Of a stretch of 64,000 nt of DNA, positions 1 to 7,947 are shown piece by piece; position 1 is the stretch's first letter, and each line of letters starts with the position of its first letter. The notes under the pieces are model-generated. The model worked only from the letters and a program-made list of their open reading frames with translations. It made no database searches and had not been told where the DNA came from. The translations under genes were made by a program, and so were the position numbers. Origin of the DNA: Paludibacteraceae bacterium (GTDB taxonomy: Bacteria; Bacteroidota; Bacteroidia; Bacteroidales; Paludibacteraceae); NCBI GenBank assembly GCA_024401555.1, contig JAKSKV010000011.1, forward strand, positions 1 to 64,000, read 5' to 3'.

Positions 1-68
1 AAACCTATTAAGTTTAACTATCCTAAAAGTGACAACCTTTTTCAGTTAAGTACAGAAAACCTTTCTAT

Positions 69-167
69 AATTTGCGGAAATTCGCCATTCTTATGTTGTA
101 AAACTTGCGGAAATTTGCTATTTTTGCATCACAAAACTTGCGGAAACTTGCTATTTTGTATTTACTA
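69..167. repeat. Three tandem 33-bp units upstream of the AAA ATPase gene
   Basis: Three imperfect units start at 69, 102 and 135, exactly 33 bp apart. Each opens with AAYTTGCGGAAA followed by TTYGC or CTTGC and a T-rich stretch. The core GCGGAAATTYGC is close to palindromic. A 33-bp period puts the units on nearly the same face of the helix, which suits a repeated protein-binding site. The units end about 26 bp before the start codon of the ATPase gene. An operator role is inferred. Confidence 0.7.
119..126 (+). promoter_or_regulatory. Candidate -7 element TATTTTTG for the AAA ATPase gene
   Basis: TATTTTTG fits the Bacteroidota TAnnTTTG element and lies inside the second 33-bp repeat unit, about 70 bp before the start codon. 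No clear -33 TTG was found at the usual distance. Confidence 0.35.
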
Positions 168-193
168 TCTGATCTACAACTAATTACGCCAAT

Positions 194-1522
194 ATGTATT
201 TCAAGAGAAAAATTTACGACAAAATGCTCCTTTGGAAGAAACAATCTAATGGAGAAACGGCTCTCTTAATCGAAGGGGCACGCCGTGTTGGCAAATCCAC
301 TGTTGTGCAGCAATTTGCAGAAAACGAATATAAGAGCTTCGTTATCATTGATTTTGCCAATGCTTCTAAAGCCGAGTTGGAGCTGTTTGAGGACATATCC
401 AACATCGACATGTTCTTTACTAGACTAAAACTCCTGAAATCAGTTGTTTTGCACGAGCGTGATTCGGTTATTGTTTTTGACGAGGTCCAAATGTTTCCTC
501 CCGCGCGCCAAGCTATAAAATACCTTGTCAAGGACGGCAGGTTCGACTATATCGAGACAGGTTCCCTTATATCTATCCATAAGAATGTCAGCAATATTGT
601 AATCCCAAGCGAGGAGGTATCAATCAGTATGTTTCCTATGGACTACGAAGAATTCAAATGGGCTTTGGGTGATAATACCACCATAGACCTATTGAAATCT
701 ATGTTATCCGCCAAGCAACCCCTAGGGGACAACATCAACAGAAAAATGATGCGTGATTTCCGGCTTTACATGTTAATAGGAGGCATGCCACAGGCTGTTG
801 CCAAATACATTGACACCAAGGATCTTGAAGCAGTCGATAGAGTTAAGCGTAACATCTTAAAACTCTATATCGTGGATTTTCAGAAACTGGATGAATCTGG
901 CAAGGCGAGAACTATCTTTTGCGCAATTCCTGGTGAACTTCACAAGAATGCTTCTCGTTTCCAATATACAACAGTGACAGGTAATTCGAAATTGGATGTT
1001 GTATCTTCTTTAATTGAAATGATGGCTGACTCTAAAACGATTAATGTCGCCTATCATGCCGATGATCCTAGAGTTGGCCTTGAACTGTCTGCTGACAGGA
1101 AAACATTCAAAATATACCTTTCAGACACGGGTTTGTTCGTTACGCTAGCCTTTTGGGATAAAGACTTTACAGAGAACATCATCTATAACAAACTGCTCAA
1201 CGACAAGCTGGACGCTAACCTTGGTTATGTGTATGAGAACGTAGTGGCGCAAATGGTTGCAAGCACTGGTAATAAACTGTTCTATTATACTTGGCTTGAC
1301 AACCAAAATCATCGTTTTGAAATCGATTTTCTTTTGTCAAGAGGTTCTAAACTATGCCCTGTGGAGGTCAAATCTTCAGGTTATAGCAAACACACTTCCT
1401 TGGACAATTTTTGCAAAAAATTCTCTGACCGCATATCAAATCGCTACTTGGTTTATACCAAAGATTTGAGAAAAGATCAGGAAACTCTTTTGGTGCCAAT
1501 CTATATGGTCGGGTTGTTGTAA
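194..1522 (+). CDS. AAA-family ATPase with C-terminal DUF4143 nuclease-like domain
   Basis: A 442-residue protein of the AAA_14/DUF4143 group. A Walker A motif (GARRVGKST, around residue 28) and a Walker B motif (VIVFDEVQ, around residue 93) define the N-terminal ATPase. The C-terminal part holds a DUF4143 region ending in a restriction-endonuclease-like signature (FEIDFLLSRG followed by CPVEVKSSG), where D, E and the VEVK lysine match a PD-(D/E)xK site. The family is common in Bacteroidota, often in many copies, and its biological role is not settled. The start is the first ATG after the repeat block; the gene is complete and stands alone. Confidence 0.85.
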   Translation: MYFKRKIYDKMLLWKKQSNGETALLIEGARRVGKSTVVQQFAENEYKSFVIIDFANASKAELELFEDISNIDMFFTRLKLLKSVVLHERDSVIVFDEVQMFPPARQAIKYLVKDGRFDYIETGSLISIHKNVSNIVIPSEEVSISMFPMDYEEFKWALGDNTTIDLLKSMLSAKQPLGDNINRKMMRDFRLYMLIGGMPQAVAKYIDTKDLEAVDRVKRNILKLYIVDFQKLDESGKARTIFCAIPGELHKNASRFQYTTVTGNSKLDVVSSLIEMMADSKTINVAYHADDPRVGLELSADRKTFKIYLSDTGLFVTLAFWDKDFTENIIYNKLLNDKLDANLGYVYENVVAQMVASTGNKLFYYTWLDNQNHRFEIDFLLSRGSKLCPVEVKSSGYSKHTSLDNFCKKFSDRISNRYLVYTKDLRKDQETLLVPIYMVGLL

Positions 1523-1654
1523 TGACATCATTTTCGTTATAGTATATAAAACCCGCACAAGATTCTTACATAACCTTAGACGCTGTTAAATTTTTAAACA
1601 ACTTCTAAATATATAACTCTTAATTGACTACGTCAAACTAACGTTTCTTAACTC

Positions 1655-4600
1655 TTACTTCTCTTCCACTTGTGTTGGCGAGATGCCAAAGTAAGCCTTA
1701 AATCGTTTACTGAAGTAGGATGGATCAGAGAATCCCACCGCATAGGCCACATCCGATATGGACTCGAATTCATGCGTTTTGAGTTGTCGCATCGCCTCAT
1801 TCAAACGATAATCACTCAACAACTCCAACGGTGATTTTCCGACCGCCATCTTCACACGACGGAACATCGTGGAACGGCTGACACAAAGGACATCCGCCAA
1901 ATCATCCACCGAGAGTTCCGCATCCGTATATCGCTCCCGTACCAAATCCATGAACTTCGCCACAAATGGATCCTCCTTCACGATAGGAGATGTTTCCTCC
2001 GATTCCTCCTGACTTTCCACCTCCGGAGCCTTCGGTTTCATCAGTTGCGCCAACAAGAAGGCCCGCTCCTGCTTTCGCAGTTTAAATATGCTGCGCAACT
2101 TCGCCAAGAGCTCCTCATGGCTAAACGGTTTCGGTATATAGTCGATCGCACCATTGGTGAGACCTAACAATCGATCGTGTTCGTCATTTCTTCCAGACAA
2201 GAAGAGGATCGGAATGTGGGAGAAGAGCTCGTCATGCTGCAACTGACGGCACATCTCAATACCGTTCATGACTGGCATCTCCACATCACTCAAGATTAAA
2301 TCCACATCATGATCCTTTACGATTTCCAAGGCCTGCGCGCCATCGTTCGCCACCAAAACCTCACAAAAATCGCTTAACAACCCCTTCATGTTTTCGCAGA
2401 TGAGTTGGTTATCATCCACCATCAAGATGACGTTGTCCGACAGGCACTCACGCGTCTCTTCCCGCTTATCGTCAGGATTGGCATGCTCCACAGTCTCCAT
2501 GACAATTATGGATTCAGAAACAGGCAAAGTGATGGTAATACAAGTACCCTCCCCCACTTTGCTCTCTACGGAGAATGTGCCATGATTAAGGTGGACATAT
2601 TTACGGCACATGGCGAGACCTAAGCCCGTACCACTTTCGTGATCGGTACCCACCGTACTCTCCACCTGCTTGTCCGCAAGCAGATTTCGGATCGCATCCT
2701 CAGACATACCCACACCCGTATCCCTCACGAAGAGAGAGATTTGACCATTCTCTTGCGAAGCGCCTACCGTGATCGTACCACCCGCTTCGGTGAACTTCAC
2801 CGCATTTCCCAACAGATTACGGATCACAGCGCTCACCATACGGGCGTCCGCATAGGCTTTATGGGTAAGCGATATACGCTTTACGCACTGTATCTCCTTC
2901 CGTTTCAACAAACCAGAGGTGAGCTGGATAGCATCATCCACCAAAGGAGCCAAATCGAAATCCTGCGGTTTGCAAATCAGGTCGTCGTTCTTAGACTGCG
3001 CCCAATCCAAGAGTTTCAGCATCTCGCCTTGCAAAGTTTTAGCGGAATCATGCACATCCACGATCAAGGAACGGCTCTTCTCCTTCGGCATCTCCTCTCC
3101 CTTGGCGAGCCAATTCTCCAATGCCACCACGATGGCAAACATCGGATTCTTCAAATCATGTCCAATGACGGAGATCAAACTATCCTTGTCCTTCAAAGCA
3201 TTTTGCAACTCCATGGTGCGTATGGAGACCTGTTCATTCAAAAGGTTCTTTTGAGCCACCAATTGGCGAGTGCGCCATTTGAAAACAGCCACCACCACGC
3301 CCAAAAGCAACAACCCCACCAAAGCGTAGAACCACCAGGTATTCCACCATGGCGGAAGCACCACCACAGACAAAGAGATCACCTTCGACTCGGAAGCGTC
3401 ATTGCTTCGAAAAGCCATCACTTCCAAAACGTATTCGCCCTCTGGAATGTGTGAGAATTTCACCTGCTTGTCCGCAGGAAGTGCCTGCCACTCATCACGA
3501 AGACCACGCAAGCGGTATTGGCACTGAACACGGTCCGCATCCGAGTAATCAATCACGTCAATATCTATCGCGACATCCGTCTCTCCATGTTTCAACTGCA
3601 AGAGAGAACGATGCGACAAAGGGGTTCCCTCTAATGGAGCGGACATCACAGCCACCTTCTCTCCCCTCTTATAAAGATGCGAGAAGGCCAAATAAGGGAT
3701 CTCCGTGTCGAAGGATAGTTTATCGGGATCGATGGAGATAAACCCTTCATTGGTTCCGAAATAGAGTAATCCATCCTTCGCTTTATAACCCGATCTCGGA
3801 TGGAAAAGGAAAGATTGCATATCGATATAATTCTCAGGCAATCGACGGCACTCCCCCTTTTTCGCATCAAAAGAGAGGATGCCTTCATCACCCGCCGTCC
3901 AATATATGCCTTTATTGTCCCTTACGATGATACGATAATAGGACGCTGGCACACAAGGAAGTTGGGAGGGTTGGATGGAGTCGGTCGTGAACCGAAAAAC
4001 GCCCCGATTGGTAGCCGCCAAAAGCGCTCCCTCCTCATCCGATATCATATCAATGATTCCCAAAGGCCCCATCGCGTTGGCAGTATCCTTTGCTTGCAGA
4101 TAGCAGGTCAGTTTTCCACCCTCTTCACGCCATAAGCCATTCGAGGTGAGAATCCACATGGCGTCTGGGCCCGCGTCACAGACCGAAAGCACCCAGTTGT
4201 CATCATTGTTAGTACGGGCATCGTGCAACAATATACGCTCCCACTGGGAACGGGAGGCACGTTTCCGATAGATACCGTCACCAGAAGAGCAGACGACAAC
4301 ATCTCCGCCATGAAGTGTTTTAGCTGAAAAGAAACAGTTGGAAGGAGAAGAAATCCCCTCGAACCTCTCACGCTGATACTCACCCGTCTTTAGATCGTAA
4401 CGGAATAGTCCACCTCCCCATGTCGCCACATAACAGAGTCCGGAAGAGAGCGGAGCTACGCCAGAGACATTGTTGTTGGGAAATTTCGCCAAAGATTGAA
4501 CCATATAGTTCGAATCAACCTTATAGAGGCCTCCGCCATCCACGCTCACCACCATATTTCCATCCGCATTCATCAGGAAGGAGGAGCAAACGACGGATGG

Positions 4601-5647
4601 GAATCCGAAATTCCAGGAGCATGTGATACCCGTCGCATTGTGTTTTCGATAGCGCCACACACCTGAACTTTGGGTACCAAACCAGATGTCGCCCTTACTA
4701 TCCTTGGTGATGCAATAAATCTTGCGCACCTCATCCTCGGAGGCGTTGAAAGGGATGACATGGGTAAACTGAGGCTGGGATGCCAATAAATCATCGCAGT
4801 ACCACAAACCGTGGGCATCGGTGGCGATCCAAAAGCGGCCATTTTCGTCACACACGACATTCGTGATGCAATCGAAAGGAGTATCGACCACACGCGGTGA
4901 GGAAATTGCATCATCCTTCGTGTTAAAGACCCACATCTCAGCGGTCTGTCCGGCAACCATCAACAAAGAATCATTCAACGGAATCATGGTTCGGACGAAA
5001 CTGCAAGCGTCACCCGACGGAATATATCCATAGAGATGAGTTCCCCTCTCATCATAGACCATCATGGAATCCATAGAGCCAAACCAGTAGCGATGCTTTT
5101 CATCGATATACATGGCACGGATGAATTTCTTCTCCGTCAACTGAAACAGCAGGTTATCGCTACGGAAGGCCGCTTCTCCTTCATCATAAGTATATACGCC
5201 AGCACTGGTGTATAGATACTCTTTCCCTTCATGCAGATAGATGTTCATCGACTCTTGGAAGAAGGGTTTTCCTTCTTCTACCGGTTTTAAGTCACGGAAG
5301 GTATCAAACTCTGGCGAATAGGCTACCAACAGACCCGAATAACCACCAGCCGCCACATGGCCACTGGGCAAAGAACGGACAAAAAGGAAATCCTCCCCCG
5401 CAACATGGTCATAGGCTTGCTTACGATGATGGACGAAGTTCTTTCCGTCAAAGCGCTCCAATCCAAAATCAGTACCGATCCAGATGAAACCCTTAGCGTC
5501 CTGGTCCATGGAGAAAACCCGATTGGAGACCAAGCCATTCTTGGTGGTATAATGGTCGAAGAATCCGTACTCCACCTTAGCGGCAGGGAGCTGGAATGCG
5601 ACAAAAAGGAGCGTCACAACGGTTAATATGTGTCGAAATGGTATCAA
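1655..5647 (-). CDS. Hybrid two-component system sensor/regulator 1 (HTCS, HDLKNP type)
   Basis: A 1330-residue one-protein signalling system. In order: signal peptide (about 1-22), a periplasmic double beta-propeller of Reg_prop repeats (for example FIWIGTDFGLERFDG), a Y_Y_Y domain ending near 770, one membrane helix near 780-800, a histidine kinase with H-box HDLKNP (His830) and an ATPase domain (GTGLGLAMC), a receiver with phospho-acceptor Asp1121 (SDVEMP), and an AraC-type DNA-binding domain at the C-terminus (around 1235-1328). HTCS proteins usually bind glycan fragments and switch on polysaccharide-use genes, but no such genes lie nearby. The H-box differs from HELRTP in sensor 2, so sensors 1 and 3 form a separate subgroup. 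The gene is complete. Confidence 0.93.
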   Translation of the reverse strand: MIPFRHILTVVTLLFVAFQLPAAKVEYGFFDHYTTKNGLVSNRVFSMDQDAKGFIWIGTDFGLERFDGKNFVHHRKQAYDHVAGEDFLFVRSLPSGHVAAGGYSGLLVAYSPEFDTFRDLKPVEEGKPFFQESMNIYLHEGKEYLYTSAGVYTYDEGEAAFRSDNLLFQLTEKKFIRAMYIDEKHRYWFGSMDSMMVYDERGTHLYGYIPSGDACSFVRTMIPLNDSLLMVAGQTAEMWVFNTKDDAISSPRVVDTPFDCITNVVCDENGRFWIATDAHGLWYCDDLLASQPQFTHVIPFNASEDEVRKIYCITKDSKGDIWFGTQSSGVWRYRKHNATGITCSWNFGFPSVVCSSFLMNADGNMVVSVDGGGLYKVDSNYMVQSLAKFPNNNVSGVAPLSSGLCYVATWGGGLFRYDLKTGEYQRERFEGISSPSNCFFSAKTLHGGDVVVCSSGDGIYRKRASRSQWERILLHDARTNNDDNWVLSVCDAGPDAMWILTSNGLWREEGGKLTCYLQAKDTANAMGPLGIIDMISDEEGALLAATNRGVFRFTTDSIQPSQLPCVPASYYRIIVRDNKGIYWTAGDEGILSFDAKKGECRRLPENYIDMQSFLFHPRSGYKAKDGLLYFGTNEGFISIDPDKLSFDTEIPYLAFSHLYKRGEKVAVMSAPLEGTPLSHRSLLQLKHGETDVAIDIDVIDYSDADRVQCQYRLRGLRDEWQALPADKQVKFSHIPEGEYVLEVMAFRSNDASESKVISLSVVVLPPWWNTWWFYALVGLLLLGVVVAVFKWRTRQLVAQKNLLNEQVSIRTMELQNALKDKDSLISVIGHDLKNPMFAIVVALENWLAKGEEMPKEKSRSLIVDVHDSAKTLQGEMLKLLDWAQSKNDDLICKPQDFDLAPLVDDAIQLTSGLLKRKEIQCVKRISLTHKAYADARMVSAVIRNLLGNAVKFTEAGGTITVGASQENGQISLFVRDTGVGMSEDAIRNLLADKQVESTVGTDHESGTGLGLAMCRKYVHLNHGTFSVESKVGEGTCITITLPVSESIIVMETVEHANPDDKREETRECLSDNVILMVDDNQLICENMKGLLSDFCEVLVANDGAQALEIVKDHDVDLILSDVEMPVMNGIEMCRQLQHDELFSHIPILFLSGRNDEHDRLLGLTNGAIDYIPKPFSHEELLAKLRSIFKLRKQERAFLLAQLMKPKAPEVESQEESEETSPIVKEDPFVAKFMDLVRERYTDAELSVDDLADVLCVSRSTMFRRVKMAVGKSPLELLSDYRLNEAMRQLKTHEFESISDVAYAVGFSDPSYFSKRFKAYFGISPTQVEEK

Positions 5648-5689
5648 ATCTAACGTGTTTTAAGGTTAAGTGCCTGCTATTTGTAATAA

Positions 5690-5697
5690 CAAATATA
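5690..5697 (-). promoter_or_regulatory. Candidate -7 element (TATATTTG on minus) for HTCS 1
   Basis: The plus-strand CAAATATA is the complement of TATATTTG, an exact TAnnTTTG match about 43 bp before the HTCS 1 start codon. No convincing -33 TTG was seen. Confidence 0.45.
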
Positions 5698-5779
5698 ACA
5701 CTTTCAACGCACTATCGTCCACATTTTCAATATTTTTTTGAAACAAAAAACATCATCGACCAGAAGATCAATGATGTCT

Positions 5780-6157
5780 AAATCACAAATAGAGCGCAGA
5801 TTCCGCATTTCAACATCCACTAGGACTAAGCATCGAGCAACAAGGAGAATATGGTTATTTCCCGGAAGGGCAAACGGCACGTAGCCCGAAGCGAAGTTGA
5901 GGCCGCTGGCACATCATCTTCACTACGTATCAGAGAATGTACAGGGTTATCCGAGTAACGTCTTTCAGACGTTCCATACATTATCTGGTGCCATCCATAA
6001 AGTTGGCATCAAATTCTACATGGTTACTAAAAGCACCGCCACAACTGATTCTATTTTCTTCACTTGGGGTTCCAAGGTATATTCTTGCCTTTCAAGCACT
6101 CACAGCACAGAGACTCACCTTTTTTCTCCTATCTGCGGTAACACCTGCCACATCACC
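5780..6157. other. Intergenic stretch with no supportable gene
   Basis: This block lies between HTCS 1 and the deaminase gene. It has a short open stretch on the minus strand (about 5976 to 5827) with no recognisable product, a small palindrome around ACGTCTTTCAGACGT near 5967, and a REP-like palindrome at its right edge. It could be a decayed gene or a non-coding repeat. Confidence 0.3.
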
Positions 6158-6181
6158 AGGGCGTAAGCGATACGTCCCTAC
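6158..6181. repeat. REP-like palindrome, GTAGGGRCGTAT family (copy 1)
   Basis: The plus strand reads AGGGCGTA, a five-base centre, then TACGTCCCT. Read on the minus strand it has the form GTAGGGACGTAT...TACGCCCT, matching the palindrome at 63834-63857. It sits directly at the stop codon of the deaminase gene. Confidence 0.5.
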
Positions 6182-6660
6182 TAATATTCGATTTTATCCT
6201 CTTTTTCGGTCCACATTCGAAAGACCTCCATCGCCTCATCCCGCAAGATTTGCTCTCTTGGCATAAAGCGCTTGGAAACAGGCTTGTCCAACTCCTCGTA
6301 GATGAACTGGTCATCAAAGCCGATCGACTTGGCATCCTCCTTTTGGTTGGCGTAGAAGTAGCGGTCGATATGCGCCCAATACATGGCAGAGAGGCACATC
6401 GGGCATGGCTCGCAAGAGGCGTATAAAACGCAGCCTGACAAATCGAAGGTGTTGAGTTTTTTGCAAGCCTTACGGATAGCCATCACCTCCGCATGGGCAG
6501 TAGGATCATTGTTTTTCGTAACTTGATTATTGGAAGAGGCCACAACGACACCATCTTTCACAATCACCGCACCGAAAGGGCCACCGCCATTCTCCACACT
6601 CTTCTTGGAGATAGCAATCGCCTTACGCATAAATTTCAAATCCGTTTTTTCCATGATCAA
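6181..6660 (-). CDS. Nucleoside/guanine deaminase family protein
   Basis: A 159-residue zinc-dependent deaminase of the cytidine deaminase fold. The zinc site is visible: PTAHAEVMAIR (His ligand and catalytic Glu) and SCEPCPMC (two Cys ligands). Length and the short acidic tail ending in EDKIEY resemble bacterial guanine deaminases more than tRNA adenosine deaminases, but the substrate is inferred. Its ATG overlaps the stop of the upstream oxoamine synthase gene by 4 bp (ATGA), so the two are translationally coupled. It is the last gene of the 12.3-6.2 kb minus-strand run. Confidence 0.85.
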   Translation of the reverse strand: MIMEKTDLKFMRKAIAISKKSVENGGGPFGAVIVKDGVVVASSNNQVTKNNDPTAHAEVMAIRKACKKLNTFDLSGCVLYASCEPCPMCLSAMYWAHIDRYFYANQKEDAKSIGFDDQFIYEELDKPVSKRFMPREQILRDEAMEVFRMWTEKEDKIEY

Positions 6661-7940
6661 TCCTCCTCTTGGGTTTCATCCTTCTTGGATGTTGGTTGAA
6701 TCGGCGTCGTATCTTTATACATGCCGTTTTTCGCATTTTCGGAAATAGCTTTCAAGGACTCGATGGTGTACTCCACATCCTTCATGGTATGAAGCGTGGT
6801 TGGAATCAATCGAACCATCACCTTTCCCTGCGCGATATATGGATAGATCAAATTCACACAGAAGATGCCAAACGCCTCGCGCATGTGCATCATGGTATGA
6901 ATAGCCTCCATCATATTGTCCACGCTCAAATAGACAGGTGTGACAGGAGACTCCGTGTTTCCGATGTCAAGTCCCGCTTTGCGAAGTCCTTTCTGCAACG
7001 CATGGGTAATCTCCCAGAGATTTTTCCTCAACTCAGGATGCTTCTCCAAATAATCCAAACGGGCGATCGCACTGGCAGTGATGGCCGACGGCAACGCCTC
7101 CGAGAAGGTTTGGGAACGCATATTGTATCGAAGATAATTGATGACCGTCTCGCTACCAGCGACAAAACCTCCCGACACGCTCAACGCCTTACCGAAAGTG
7201 GCCACCAACAAATCCACCTTGTCCATCACTCCAAAATGGTCCGCCACACCGATACCGTTAGGTCCTACCGTTCCAAAGCCATGGGCATCCTCGACCACCA
7301 ACATAAAATCGTACTTCTCTTTCAATGCCGCGATCTTATCCAATGGAGAGAATTCGCCCGTCACGCCAATCACACCCTCTGTCACCAAAAGGACGCCACC
7401 GCCCAACTCCTGAGCAGTCTCAGAAGCCTTCTTCAACTGCGCCTCGATACTCTCGATGTCATTCTTGTGGTAAGCGAAACGACGGGTAAGCTGGGATTTG
7501 ATACCATCATGGATGCTGGAGTGTGCCTCCGAGTTATAGACAATCGTATCATTCCTTCCGCAAAGACTATCTATGACGGAAATCATTCCCTGATAGAAGG
7601 AGTTCAACACAAAGGCATCCTCCATCTTCACGAAATCGGCAATCTTATCCTCCAACTCCTCGTGCAAGAAAGTGTTTCCTGTCATCAAACGGGAACCCAT
7701 CGGATGAGAGAGACCATATTGGGCCACCCACTCCATCTCCTGCTTGCGAATTTCGGGATTATTGGCCAAACCGAAATAGTTATTCATACCCCAATTGAGC
7801 ACCTCTTTGCCTCGGAAAGTCATTCTCGGACCTACCTCTCCCTCCAATTTAGGGAACATAAAGTAGCCGTACGCCTGCTTACTCCACTGCCCCAGCGCTC
7901 CAGGATTATTCTCTATTCTATCTAATATATTCATTTTCAA
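6657..7940 (-). CDS. PLP-dependent alpha-oxoamine synthase family protein (serine palmitoyltransferase/KBL-like)
   Basis: A 427-residue aminotransferase class I/II-fold enzyme. The PLP lysine is Lys251 (ATFGKALSVSGG), preceded by VVEDAHGFG, which supplies the His and Asp contacts typical of the family (serine palmitoyltransferase, 2-amino-3-oxobutyrate CoA ligase, BioF). Members condense an amino acid with an acyl-CoA. Sphingolipid synthesis is widespread in Bacteroidales, so serine palmitoyltransferase activity is possible, but sequence reading alone does not separate the subfamilies. It starts 7 bp after the PBP1A stop codon and overlaps the deaminase gene. The C-terminus is acidic and Lys/Thr rich. 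Confidence 0.8.
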   Translation of the reverse strand: MKMNILDRIENNPGALGQWSKQAYGYFMFPKLEGEVGPRMTFRGKEVLNWGMNNYFGLANNPEIRKQEMEWVAQYGLSHPMGSRLMTGNTFLHEELEDKIADFVKMEDAFVLNSFYQGMISVIDSLCGRNDTIVYNSEAHSSIHDGIKSQLTRRFAYHKNDIESIEAQLKKASETAQELGGGVLLVTEGVIGVTGEFSPLDKIAALKEKYDFMLVVEDAHGFGTVGPNGIGVADHFGVMDKVDLLVATFGKALSVSGGFVAGSETVINYLRYNMRSQTFSEALPSAITASAIARLDYLEKHPELRKNLWEITHALQKGLRKAGLDIGNTESPVTPVYLSVDNMMEAIHTMMHMREAFGIFCVNLIYPYIAQGKVMVRLIPTTLHTMKDVEYTIESLKAISENAKNGMYKDTTPIQPTSKKDETQEED

Positions 7941-7947
7941 TCACTAA

